The translations under genes and the position numbers were made by a program. From positions 132,505 to 196,504 of the forward strand of contig DLRM01000043.1 in the NCBI GenBank assembly GCA_002500505.1: 64,000 nt of DNA, written 5' to 3'. Each line of letters opens with the position of its first letter. Positions within the stretch are counted from its first letter, which is position 1. Below, in pieces: positions 24,658 to 33,500 of the stretch. Source of the stretch: Planctomycetes bacterium UBA7888 (GTDB lineage: Bacteria > Planctomycetota > UBA1135). The notes under the pieces are model-generated. The model ran no database searches, was not told the origin of the DNA, and saw only the letters and a list, made by a program, of their open reading frames with translations.

Positions 24658-27327
24658 ATGACTTTTCTCCATTTTCGCCTTTTTCCAATTCTGGGCTTGG
24701 TCACTATTTCATTCCTAGCTTGTTCTCCAGGAGAAGATTCTTCTAGCGGTTCTTCTTCAGAAGGCTCGACATCTTCCTCAGCCACCAGCATTGATGTCCC
24801 CATCCAAATCCGTGATTTTTATAACGCTGGTTCTGAAAAAGTGCCTGTACGAGTTTCAGTTCCACTTCCAAAGGGAATTGCGCCGGAGCAACCCCCTTCT
24901 TGGGAGCTCCAAATTCAGGGCATGCCTCCAATTCCTGTCTCCAACACCGTTCTTTCTCGTTGGGAAGACGGCTCCGTGCGGGTTGCCTTGGCCGAATTTA
25001 TGTCACCCCCCATTCAGCCAAACACCGTCTTGGAGGGAAATTTAAAAACCACAACAGCCAAAATTAAAGCCAGGAATAAATGGCAAGTAAGGAATTCCGC
25101 TCTACAAACCAATTTCTTCCAATTAGCGCTTAGCGATGACGCCTTGTTTTCCATCAAACATGCCGATGGGTCCCCATGGCTGGGTTCTATTAAGAGTATC
25201 CTCAATTTAGATTCGCAATCTGTCTCAAGCTATAGTCTTCACCCTGGCACTTTCCAATTGGAATCCGACACTGACTTTTCAGCGACCTATGCAAAAGAGG
25301 ATTCTTTCAAAACAGCAAGTGGGCGAACTGTTTGCTCTCTAAAAACTCGAATTACAGCTTGGCGCAATCACTCGGCAGTCCGAGTACAACAATCCTTGGA
25401 TATTCACTCTGGAATCCACAAAGTTCAAGCCTGGAGCCTATCCGTCCCTCTTTCGGACAAACAAGGTTCCCCTATCGTCGCCCTTCCCGACGATGGCACA
25501 AAGGTGCTTGATGGCGATTTTTCTTTGCAGCAAGTGAGCCACAAACAATGGAGCACAAAAGGCAGAACTTTAGATGGTCGTCTTCCTGGGTTTCTTGCCT
25601 TGGACGACTTTTGCCTTTCCGTTACTGACTTTTGGCAGCTCTATCCATCGGGTTTCACCCGCAATTCAGATTCCCTAGAGGTTGAATTTTGCCCCGTTGT
25701 AGACGAAAGACCGGTTGTTCTCGAGGAAGGATTTGGTCGAACCTGTGAGGTTTGGCTGGATATGCAACCCACCGACCCCACAACCCCCGTTCCAGTTCTC
25801 ACTCGCCGCTGGGCTAAACCACCCTTGGTTTCTTGCAAACCAGAATGGTATCTCTCTAGCAAAGCATTTGGAGACTTAGGCTCCTTCAACTCGGAGTCTT
25901 TTGCCTCGATGGCAAACCCTATTTCTCACTCCATTGACAGCATGCTTGATCGGCGTGAGAAATTTGCCAGAACAGATTATGGAATCCAAGGATTCGGTGA
26001 TGCCTCGGGAACGGGGAAAACCATTAGCTATATGGGTTCCATGCAAGCCGAGTACGACCCTGCCCTGACCTTGTTCCAATATTTCCTACGTACCGGTGAT
26101 CCCAAAGGGTTTGAGCTGGGAATGGACTTTGCCTGGCACTACGCAGATGTGGACATCTCTCCTTATGGGGGTGCATTCCAACACCGGGCAACTAGGCGCC
26201 ACATAGAAACCTGGATTGCAGACCTTTTTTCAGAAAAGCTAGAGGCCCTGATTCAATCAAACCGTAGCGGGCCCTTATCTAAAGACGATGTTGTCGCATG
26301 GGCTGAAGCTCAATATGAAGAAGACTTTGGGCTCACCCTAAAGAGATGGGTTCGAGAAGAAAAAGGAAATGGCGCAGATGATGAAGAAATGAAAAGCCGT
26401 GTTCTACGCATGCTTGGCATGAATGAAGTCATTCTGATTGAGAGGAACCTAAAAGGAAGCGAAGAAGTGGGCGACTTGAGAAAATTAGCTGAAGGCATTT
26501 CTCAAGATTCTCGAGCTCAAGAGCTTGGATTTACTGATCTAGACACTCAATTTTCAGGGTTTTTCGATCTTTACGGCGGAAGTTGGGATAACCCACCTGT
26601 GTTCAATGTGGACACCTACCCCATCCCGGAAAAACGACATATGGGAGGACACTCTGTCATTGAGGGCACTGTATTAGCCTACCTTTTATCGGGTGAACCT
26701 CGCCTGAAGGATTCCATTCTTCGCTTTGCCGAACACCATGCAGATTGGATTGTCCCGAATGCGATTCGAACTCTTGAGGAGGCTCGAGAAGCTGGAACCA
26801 CATTGGCTCCGAGAACTATCGCCTGGCCTGTTATCAACATCCTCAGCATTTTCCATCTGACTGAAAGCCGGCCCAACACATCTGCCCTTCACGCAAAACT
26901 GACCGCGGCGGCTGGCGAGTGTGAAAGCTTATTGCGCACGGTCTCCGCCGAGGAAACTAAATCCTCCATTCATGCGGGCATTGGAATGGAAGCACTTTCA
27001 AGGTGGCATGAGTACAGCAACGACTCCGACACCCAAAAAGCTCTTGTAGCGTTTGCCGAAAAATGGGCCGAAGACATGTACGACCAAAGCAAGCACGCAT
27101 TCCGATATCATCGCAACGATTCTGGAGAACCCGCAATGAGTGGACTTTGCATCCGAGGACTCGCTTATGCCGCTTCCATCAGCGGAAATTCCTCTTTGAA
27201 GGAGCTTTGCGAGGAATCTTGGGAGCACCTTCCCGAGGAGGTCTCTATGAGCAAATCTTTTGCGATGCACTACAGAGGCGTAATCCCTACCCTCCACCTT
27301 ATGGATCGCTGGGCGAGCTCTCCGTAA
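24658..27327 (+). CDS. Large lipoprotein, RIFT-barrel/polysaccharide-lyase-like
   Basis: This 889-residue predicted lipoprotein has a signal peptide ending in SFLAC (Cys22) and a Ser-rich linker (25-44). The N-terminal part (SIDVPIQIRDFYN, SRWEDGSVRVALAEF) resembles the RIFT barrel of the YetA/exo-rhamnogalacturonan lyase-like group. After it comes a helical region of about 450 residues with repeated H-W-containing helices (DFAWHYADVD, AFQHRATRRHIETW, AEHHADWIVP), suggestive of an (alpha/alpha)6 toroid. It is therefore likely to act on carbohydrate at the cell surface. This is inference from fold-like patterns; no catalytic residues are assigned. It is 17 bp downstream of larB. Confidence 0.5.
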   Translation: MTFLHFRLFPILGLVTISFLACSPGEDSSSGSSSEGSTSSSATSIDVPIQIRDFYNAGSEKVPVRVSVPLPKGIAPEQPPSWELQIQGMPPIPVSNTVLSRWEDGSVRVALAEFMSPPIQPNTVLEGNLKTTTAKIKARNKWQVRNSALQTNFFQLALSDDALFSIKHADGSPWLGSIKSILNLDSQSVSSYSLHPGTFQLESDTDFSATYAKEDSFKTASGRTVCSLKTRITAWRNHSAVRVQQSLDIHSGIHKVQAWSLSVPLSDKQGSPIVALPDDGTKVLDGDFSLQQVSHKQWSTKGRTLDGRLPGFLALDDFCLSVTDFWQLYPSGFTRNSDSLEVEFCPVVDERPVVLEEGFGRTCEVWLDMQPTDPTTPVPVLTRRWAKPPLVSCKPEWYLSSKAFGDLGSFNSESFASMANPISHSIDSMLDRREKFARTDYGIQGFGDASGTGKTISYMGSMQAEYDPALTLFQYFLRTGDPKGFELGMDFAWHYADVDISPYGGAFQHRATRRHIETWIADLFSEKLEALIQSNRSGPLSKDDVVAWAEAQYEEDFGLTLKRWVREEKGNGADDEEMKSRVLRMLGMNEVILIERNLKGSEEVGDLRKLAEGISQDSRAQELGFTDLDTQFSGFFDLYGGSWDNPPVFNVDTYPIPEKRHMGGHSVIEGTVLAYLLSGEPRLKDSILRFAEHHADWIVPNAIRTLEEAREAGTTLAPRTIAWPVINILSIFHLTESRPNTSALHAKLTAAAGECESLLRTVSAEETKSSIHAGIGMEALSRWHEYSNDSDTQKALVAFAEKWAEDMYDQSKHAFRYHRNDSGEPAMSGLCIRGLAYAASISGNSSLKELCEESWEHLPEEVSMSKSFAMHYRGVIPTLHLMDRWASSP

Positions 27328-27337
27328 AGGCCTTTCC

Positions 27338-27553
27338 ATGTTTGCTACGACTCTTCTCCTTTGCTTTCCCCAAACCATTGCCTACCCTGTGACCCATATC
27401 CTTACTGAGGGGGCTGTTCTCGAAGTTCGTGTCATTTCGACCAGGGTAAGCCAAGCGGCCATGAGGGGCTTGAGGCGACTAACCGGAGAAAATCCTGGTT
27501 CTTCTGAGGAAGACTGGCTTCGATGGTGGCGCGAGAGGAAAATGGCTAACTGA
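27338..27553 (+). CDS. Small secreted peptide coupled to carA
   Basis: This 71-residue protein has an apparent signal peptide (MFATTLLLCFPQTIA) and ends in a segment TGENPGSSEEDWLRWWRERK. The T-G-x-x-x-G-...-D-W-x-x-W-W pattern also occurs in the HEAT-like protein encoded at 30744 (TGEDKGGNTIDWIQWW). It may be a relic or a minimal member of that type of protein. It starts 10 bp after the lipoprotein gene. Its stop overlaps the carA start (TGATG), which supports real translation. The function is unknown. Confidence 0.5.
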   Translation: MFATTLLLCFPQTIAYPVTHILTEGAVLEVRVISTRVSQAAMRGLRRLTGENPGSSEEDWLRWWRERKMAN

Positions 27554-28704
27554 TGCAAGACTCCTCTTCCCCCGCCCTTCTTGCCCTTGAAAATGGCATT
27601 GTCCTAAAAGGCCGCTCCGTTGGCGCTAGCGGTGAACGCGCCTGCGAGCTTGTCTTTAATACCGCAATGACAGGATACCAGGAAATCTTGACAGACCCTT
27701 CTTATCGGGGCCAGGGAGTAGTCATGACTTACCCTCAAATTGGCAACTATGGTTGTTGCACGAAGGATGATGAAAGTCGTGCATGTTGGACTGAAGCCTT
27801 AATCATGAGGGAATGTTCCCCTGTCTCTTCCAATTGGAGAGCAGATTCGACTTTGCCGGAATACCTCATCAAGCACAATATTGTTGCGATGGATGAAGTG
27901 GATACTCGAGAACTCAGTCTCATGCTTAGAGAACAGGGAGCCCTACGAGCTGTCATTTCGACTGAGGATTTGGATGAGAAATCGCTCATTTTAAAAGCAC
28001 AAACTCATACACCTCTAGAGGGGCGTGACCTTGCCGCAGAAGTAACAACAAAAGTTGCGTATGATTGGTCCGAAGGGCAAGACCAAGATTACAAAGCACC
28101 CGGCATTCCAGGAAGTCAAGAAAGCTTACCTTTGGTCGTCTTTGACTTTGGCGTGAAACGAAACATCCTGCGCTGTCTGGTCTCTGCAGGATTTACACCG
28201 CATGTAGTCCCCGCCAGCACCTCGGCCGAAGAAGTCTTAGCCCTCAATCCCTCTGGAGTGTTTTTGTCCAACGGCCCAGGCGACCCTTCTGCTGTAACTT
28301 ATGCACACCAATCTATCCGCACGATTGCAGAAAACGGGGTTCCCGTTCTGGGCATTTGCCTTGGTCATCAAATCTTGGCTCACGTATTTGGCGGCAAAAC
28401 ATCCAAGATGAAATTCGGTCACCATGGAGCAAACCACCCTGTAATTGAGTTGGACACTGGCCGTATTGACATCACCTCCCAAAACCACAGCTTCGCTGTA
28501 GATGAAGGCTCCCTTGAAAGCGCTTCGCTTCAAGTCACCCATCGGAATGGGAACGATGGAACCGTTGAGGGCATGCAGCACTCTCAACTCCCAGTTTTCT
28601 CAGTGCAATACCACCCTGAAGCGGCGCCTGGACCACACGATTCAGCCCATCTGTTCGCTCGTTTTCGGCAATTGATTGAGGACAAAACGATTCAAACCCC
28701 TTAG
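27553..28704 (+). CDS. carA: Carbamoyl-phosphate synthase small subunit
   Basis: This 383-residue glutamine amidotransferase subunit hydrolyses Gln and channels ammonia to CarB for carbamoyl phosphate (arginine and pyrimidine synthesis). The N-terminal domain carries FNTAMTGYQEILTDPSYRGQ. The class I glutaminase domain has SNGPGDPSAV, the nucleophile Cys269 in LGICLGHQ, and His354/Glu356 in VQYHPEAAPGPHD. The length is typical. carB is not in the window. The gene is coupled to the small upstream gene by a TGATG overlap and is followed by 36 bp with no clear terminator. Confidence 0.95.
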   Translation: MQDSSSPALLALENGIVLKGRSVGASGERACELVFNTAMTGYQEILTDPSYRGQGVVMTYPQIGNYGCCTKDDESRACWTEALIMRECSPVSSNWRADSTLPEYLIKHNIVAMDEVDTRELSLMLREQGALRAVISTEDLDEKSLILKAQTHTPLEGRDLAAEVTTKVAYDWSEGQDQDYKAPGIPGSQESLPLVVFDFGVKRNILRCLVSAGFTPHVVPASTSAEEVLALNPSGVFLSNGPGDPSAVTYAHQSIRTIAENGVPVLGICLGHQILAHVFGGKTSKMKFGHHGANHPVIELDTGRIDITSQNHSFAVDEGSLESASLQVTHRNGNDGTVEGMQHSQLPVFSVQYHPEAAPGPHDSAHLFARFRQLIEDKTIQTP

Positions 28705-28740
28705 TTCTCTTTTTAGTTATCATGGGTTCCCCCTTGAACC

Positions 28741-30564
28741 ATGATTTCTCGCCCCCTCCTTTTCCTAACCCTTTTACTGGCATCACCCCTATTTTCCCAG
28801 GAAAGTCCCTGGATTTACAATTCGAGCACCAAGCATTGGTACAAGATGACGCGCAGTATGTCTTGGCTCGATGCCGAGAATTCCGCTCTTAGCGTTCAGG
28901 GGCATCTCCTCTCCATTTCGGACTTCTATGAGAACGACTGGGTGTTCCAAACTTTTGGAGATTATGGCCCTTTGTGGATTGGTTTTAACGATGAACTTCA
29001 GGAAGGTGTTTGGGATTGGACTTCGGGAGATCGAATCACTTATCTCAAGTGGTCTCCAAATCAACCTAACGGAGGAGCCCTTCAAAATGCCGCAGCTATG
29101 CTTCCAACTGGCCATGCTGCTGCCTCTTCATGGTCAGATTTTCGCACTACCCAAAAGTTTCGAGGCGTCATCGAAATTAACTTTCACCCAGGTTTTTTAT
29201 ATGACAATGACGGGGACGGACTTACGGATGGAGAAGAAATTTCCTTATGGGGAACGGATCCTAAAGACCAAGACTCCGACGACGATGGCCTCTCTGATGG
29301 AGAAGAAGTTCTATATCCTCACCCTGCCTGGCACTGGAACGAATCCAATAATCACTGGTATCGCCTAAGCGCTTCGGGAACCTGGGATGAAGCCGAAGCG
29401 GAAGCCGTTTTGGCAGGAGGACATTTGGCCACAATCCGAAACGCCGCAGAAAACGATTGGCTTCTTCAAAACCTATATCGAGATTCGTGTAGTAGCAATC
29501 CGGATTTAAACGGACCTTGGATTGGTTTAAACGACACTCGAATTGAGGGAAGTTTCGAGTGGATTTCGGGCGAATTGACGACCTATCGGAATTGGCTCCC
29601 TGGCGAACCGAACTCTTGGCTTGGACAAGAAGATCATGTCCACATGTCCGCAAATGGTCAATGGAATGACCTTGGGCCTGAGATTTTATGTTGGGATCGC
29701 CTCCCTGGGATTATCGAGATTGATTTTGAGCCACCTTTGCTGGGAACAGATCCTTTAAACCCGGACTCAGATGGGGACTCACTTCAAGATGGGCAAGAAC
29801 TTGGCCGAGACCAAGGTTGGCCAGGAGATCCCGCAAACGGGATTGCTGGAACCGATTTGGCTTGGTTCCATCCGGATGCGGACCCGAGCACCACGACACA
29901 CCCTCTGGACAATGACTCTGATGATGATGGCTTTGGTGACGGAGATGAAGACATCGATGCCGATGGTCAACAAGATTCTCATGAACTCGATGCAAGCTCC
30001 AAAGATACCGATGAAGATGGTATTCAAGATGGAACTGAATCGGGCCTGACCCAAGGAACTCTCGGAACGAACCCACAGATTTTCAAGCCCGACAACGACC
30101 CTGTTACCGTGACGGACCCCCTTAATGCCGACAGTGATGGCGGAGGCCTGCTAGATGGCCTGGAGGACCGAGACAAGAATGGTCTTGTGGACTTGTTTGA
30201 CACGGATCCAAACTTGCCTTCCGACGACCAATATGTTCTCGAAGTTGACCCCCTCTTTTTCCTAAGCATTGGTGGCTTGGCCAATTTTCAGGTGATTGAC
30301 GCTCGTCCCTTCTCTCTTTGCCATGTCTTGTACTCACTTACAGGCTCGGGGCCAACCACTTTGCTCAATGGGCTGCAATTGGATTTAACTCCGCCCGCAA
30401 CACCCTTTGCCGCCCTTTTCGTCTCCGGCCTCGGTCATGGCTCTAGAACGGTTCAAGTTCCCCTGACTGCCCCCATGGGCGCTCAAGTTTGGTTCCAGGC
30501 CATTGAATTTGATTCGGGTTCCCCGACTCGTATGTCGAACAACCTTTTACGCCTGCTTTACTAA
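28741..30564 (+). CDS. Secreted protein with two C-type lectin domains and TSP3 repeats
   Basis: This 607-residue exported protein begins with a signal peptide (1-20). C-type lectin-like domain 1 (about 24-148) has the long-loop variant SPNQPNGG. After TSP3-type calcium loops (DNDGDGLTDGEE, DSDDDGLSDGEE) comes C-type lectin-like domain 2 (about 196-330). It has GEPN at 288-291 and WND at 308-310, the calcium- and sugar-coordinating motifs of mannose-type lectins. More TSP3 repeats (about 336-492) lead to a C-terminal beta domain of about 100 residues shared with the protein at 48795. It is likely a surface or extracellular carbohydrate-binding protein. A terminator-like hairpin follows. Confidence 0.82.
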   Translation: MISRPLLFLTLLLASPLFSQESPWIYNSSTKHWYKMTRSMSWLDAENSALSVQGHLLSISDFYENDWVFQTFGDYGPLWIGFNDELQEGVWDWTSGDRITYLKWSPNQPNGGALQNAAAMLPTGHAAASSWSDFRTTQKFRGVIEINFHPGFLYDNDGDGLTDGEEISLWGTDPKDQDSDDDGLSDGEEVLYPHPAWHWNESNNHWYRLSASGTWDEAEAEAVLAGGHLATIRNAAENDWLLQNLYRDSCSSNPDLNGPWIGLNDTRIEGSFEWISGELTTYRNWLPGEPNSWLGQEDHVHMSANGQWNDLGPEILCWDRLPGIIEIDFEPPLLGTDPLNPDSDGDSLQDGQELGRDQGWPGDPANGIAGTDLAWFHPDADPSTTTHPLDNDSDDDGFGDGDEDIDADGQQDSHELDASSKDTDEDGIQDGTESGLTQGTLGTNPQIFKPDNDPVTVTDPLNADSDGGGLLDGLEDRDKNGLVDLFDTDPNLPSDDQYVLEVDPLFFLSIGGLANFQVIDARPFSLCHVLYSLTGSGPTTLLNGLQLDLTPPATPFAALFVSGLGHGSRTVQVPLTAPMGAQVWFQAIEFDSGSPTRMSNNLLRLLY

Positions 30565-30594
30565 GCAAGCCTTGGGTTTGTGGCTTGAGCTGTC

Positions 30595-30618
30595 CCCAAG
30601 CACAGCGCTGGGTTTTTT
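30595..30618 (+). terminator. Probable Rho-independent terminator
   Basis: The stem CCCA-GC/GC-TGGG, with one bulged A and a 5-nt loop, is followed by TTTTTT. It lies 30 bp after the lectin/TSP3 gene stop. The stem is short, so confidence is moderate. The rest of the 179-bp spacer to 30743 shows nothing else clear. Confidence 0.55.
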
Positions 30619-30743
30619 CGGCTTTTACCGAAAATTTCGCTGGAATGTTGGGGGAAATCCAGCAGAACTACCACCCTCTACTGGGGTTCTCAAATATCCA
30701 AGGGCTTCGCAATTCGATAGCTCCCCATTACCATTGAGTCATC

Positions 30744-31547
30744 ATGCTTGAAATCCTCCTCTTCGCTCCTCTTTGCCTCCCACTCCAGGACCCTCCAGAC
30801 CCTGCACCTGCTCCCGAGGTCGAAAAAGTCGAAGTAGATGAAATCTCTCCTAAAGAAGCAATCGCTCAACTAAAAGAAGGTCTAGGTGGAAAAGACTATG
30901 CTGCCCAAGCAGCCCTCCTTGAAAACTTGGGCATGGTCCCGGATAAGGGCGTGGTCAAAGAAGTTAGCAAGGCCTTAAAATCAAAAGACCAAACCGTACA
31001 GCTTTCCGCTTTGATAGCTCTTCGATTCAATACAGACCCATCTGCTCTCGCTAGTCTTATTAAGCAAAAGAAAAATAAGAAAATCATCGATGTCGACGAG
31101 CTTGCCGAAGAGTACTACTACGCCCTAGGGCAACACGGAAACAAAAAAGCGATTGATGTCTTAAGTAATGGGCTTTACTCCGGCGCAAAAAATTCAAAAA
31201 TCATTCGTGCCCGGATTCTTTCTCTAGGTCACATTCGCCATGTAGATTCTTGTGAAGCCCTCATGAATTTGTTGAAATCTCGCGGCGGCAAGCGTGGTCA
31301 CATGGGCCAAATGAGCGAATTCCGAACCTCCATGGCGGTACTTACTGGAGAAGACAAAGGTGGCAACACAATTGATTGGATTCAGTGGTGGAACGACGCC
31401 AAAAAGTCATTGAAAATTTCAACAGACGAATGGCCTCTTGAAAAAAGGAATGCCCAGCGCCAATGGCTAACCCTTTGGGCGACTCCTCAAGAAAAAGAGG
31501 AGATGCGCAAGAAGGCCAAGGAGAAAAAACAAAATCCAGGCGACTGA
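30744..31547 (+). CDS. Secreted HEAT-repeat-like protein
   Basis: This 267-residue protein has a short hydrophobic N-terminus (MLEILLFAPLCLPL), a Pro/acidic linker and a helical repeat body (about 35-195). Pairs of helices such as AAQAALLENLGMV, TVQLSALIALRF, EYYYALGQHGNKKAIDVL and IIRARILSLGHIRHVDSCEAL resemble HEAT/armadillo repeats. It ends with TGEDKGGNTIDWIQWW and a very charged Lys-rich tail. Such proteins are generally protein-interaction scaffolds. The partner is unknown. It is probably co-transcribed with the DUF309 gene 10 bp downstream. Confidence 0.65.
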   Translation: MLEILLFAPLCLPLQDPPDPAPAPEVEKVEVDEISPKEAIAQLKEGLGGKDYAAQAALLENLGMVPDKGVVKEVSKALKSKDQTVQLSALIALRFNTDPSALASLIKQKKNKKIIDVDELAEEYYYALGQHGNKKAIDVLSNGLYSGAKNSKIIRARILSLGHIRHVDSCEALMNLLKSRGGKRGHMGQMSEFRTSMAVLTGEDKGGNTIDWIQWWNDAKKSLKISTDEWPLEKRNAQRQWLTLWATPQEKEEMRKKAKEKKQNPGD

Positions 31548-31557
31548 TTTCCCTTCT

Positions 31558-31920
31558 ATGCCTGAATTGGATGAGCTTCGTCTTGGAATCTTGCACTTCA
31601 ACTTAGGCAAGTGGTACGAAGCCCATGAAGCCTGGGAAGAGAAGTGGATGGCCATGGGGGGAAGTGGGCGCGATTTCTACAAAGCCCTCATCCAAGTCGC
31701 CGTCGGCTTGCACCACTGGGAAAACCACAATCCAAGAGGTGGGCGCAAACTTGTTCAAAGGGGCAGGAATTTACTCCTTTCCTTCGCTCCAGAGCACTTA
31801 GGCGTTGCTCTATCCGATTTCATTGTGGAATTGGACAGCTTCTGCCAACCGCTCGAAAACTGGGATGGAAAATCTGAGGTCCCTTTCCCTAAGCCGCAGC
31901 CACCCCGCCTAAAGGCTTAG
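31558..31920 (+). CDS. DUF309 family protein
   Basis: This 120-residue helical protein has the DUF309 signature: FNLGKWYEAHEAWEEKWMA near the N-terminus, then FYKALIQVAVGLHHWENHNPRGG and a final LVQRGRNLLL helix. The conserved His and Glu residues suggest a metal or ligand site, but no member has a settled function that I can cite. Full length for the family. Its stop overlaps the convergent ABC permease stop by 4 bp. Confidence 0.85.
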   Translation: MPELDELRLGILHFNLGKWYEAHEAWEEKWMAMGGSGRDFYKALIQVAVGLHHWENHNPRGGRKLVQRGRNLLLSFAPEHLGVALSDFIVELDSFCQPLENWDGKSEVPFPKPQPPRLKA

Positions 31921-33500
31921 CCTTTCAGCCAACGCCACAACTCCACTAATCGTGGCGCCTGTCCTGTACGCAGAATAGCTGTCCGGAACACCTTTCCGGC
32001 AAGCCATATGACAACAACCACGGAAACAAATCCAAGGATTGTTGTACCAACTATATCAAACAGGGGTGGGTTGGCTGCAGCACGATTCAACATCACGAAA
32101 GGCGTGTAGATAGGAATCCAAGAGAGGACTGTGGCCAATGTCCCGTGTGGATCCTTAGGAATGAACATCATTGTCAAAAGGGGAACCATCATAATAATCA
32201 TGACGGGCCCCATGAAGTTCTGAGCGTCTTTAATGGTGCTACACACACTTCCAATAGCCAGAAATATTCCACTATAAAGTAAGTAAGCCATGAGAAAGTA
32301 AGCAAGAAAAATCCATAACAAGCCTGAATTTTCAATGATATCCAAGAGCTTCGTTACGAATTCGGCTTCGGGCCCAGCATGCCAATGCAAAATACCCAAC
32401 AAGGCTGCAATCCAAGCAAATAACATCGTGAAACCGACGCAGGCAATTCCAAACAACTTACCCGCCATCAACTCGCCTGCGGTAACAGAAGAGAGTAGGA
32501 CTTCTACGATTCGATTGGATTTTTCTTCGACGGTATTATTTAATAGCATTTGGACAACAGACATCAAAGAAATCCAAAGCAAATAAACAAAGCCAATCGG
32601 AACATATTGCCGAATGGTGTCTGCTAGTGAAACTTCTTCTTCCCCTTCCTTCTTCTTGGGGTCCAAAGACACTACCGGAACTCTGTCCGATTGTATATTT
32701 TTAATCAATTCTTCATCCAGGCCTTCGGTTGCATACAAACGCCGCTGCAGCTCTCTGTCAAGAGCACGGCGAATGCTGTCCCGAAGGTCAAAGTCCGCCT
32801 GGTTAATCGACCAGTACTCCACTTCTTTGGGTCTCGCCCCCATAAGCTGTAGAAGGTTTGATTTTGAGGGAGTCAAAATTCCATCCGGAATTACAACTGC
32901 GGCAAACAAGTCCTTTTCGTCAGATGGATTCGATTCGTCCAGTCTTTCTTTCAGTAAGGCCCGAACTTCCTTGAAGGACTGATTCATATCCAGCCAATCG
33001 GGAGTTGGGATCCGAGAAAATTTTGGGCGCGGAGATTCAAAATCCGGTCGGTCTTCCACCAACACTCCACTATCCGCCATCATGCGAATCCAAGCCTTAG
33101 GGTCACTAGAATTCAAAAAGCCTTCAAATCGAGCATCCTCCTCTTGCCGCATGGATTTCATGGCATCTATCACCGAGGAAGGGATTTTTTCCAAATCCAT
33201 TTCCTCAATTTGCTTTCGAGCAAATTCCTTTCGGGTGTGCTTACTCACATAATCAGATGCAGCACTAAATACGCGCCACTGATGAGAGCGATTCAGGCCT
33301 TGGTCAATCACGGCCTCAAGCTCTCCCGTAAAATCCGCCAAAACAAAATTGCGTGTCGGAGTTGCCTCTTCTTCCAAAAAGCGTGTGACCTTAATGGACG
33401 CCAGAAGAATTACTGGGAAAAGGAGAATCCCAATCCAGAACCCCTTGGTTTTTACATTTTCGAGATACTCGCGAACTGCAATCAGGTAGGCGTATCTCAT
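31917..33500 (-). CDS. ABC-2 type transporter permease (NatB-like)
   Basis: This 527-residue membrane subunit belongs to a type-2 ABC exporter. A first helix (about 20-38) is followed by an unusually large extracytoplasmic domain (about 40-290). Five or six further helices (about 300-510) form the ABC-2 membrane core; they include the family-typical VQMLLNNTVEEKSNRIVEVLLSS cytoplasmic segment. The layout is that of NatB/YhaP-type Na+ or drug exporters; the substrate is not predictable. It is the third gene in a coupled leftward unit with the ATPase (ATGA overlap) and pepP. Confidence 0.87.
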   Translation of the reverse strand: MRYAYLIAVREYLENVKTKGFWIGILLFPVILLASIKVTRFLEEEATPTRNFVLADFTGELEAVIDQGLNRSHQWRVFSAASDYVSKHTRKEFARKQIEEMDLEKIPSSVIDAMKSMRQEEDARFEGFLNSSDPKAWIRMMADSGVLVEDRPDFESPRPKFSRIPTPDWLDMNQSFKEVRALLKERLDESNPSDEKDLFAAVVIPDGILTPSKSNLLQLMGARPKEVEYWSINQADFDLRDSIRRALDRELQRRLYATEGLDEELIKNIQSDRVPVVSLDPKKKEGEEEVSLADTIRQYVPIGFVYLLWISLMSVVQMLLNNTVEEKSNRIVEVLLSSVTAGELMAGKLFGIACVGFTMLFAWIAALLGILHWHAGPEAEFVTKLLDIIENSGLLWIFLAYFLMAYLLYSGIFLAIGSVCSTIKDAQNFMGPVMIIMMVPLLTMMFIPKDPHGTLATVLSWIPIYTPFVMLNRAAANPPLFDIVGTTILGFVSVVVVIWLAGKVFRTAILRTGQAPRLVELWRWLKG

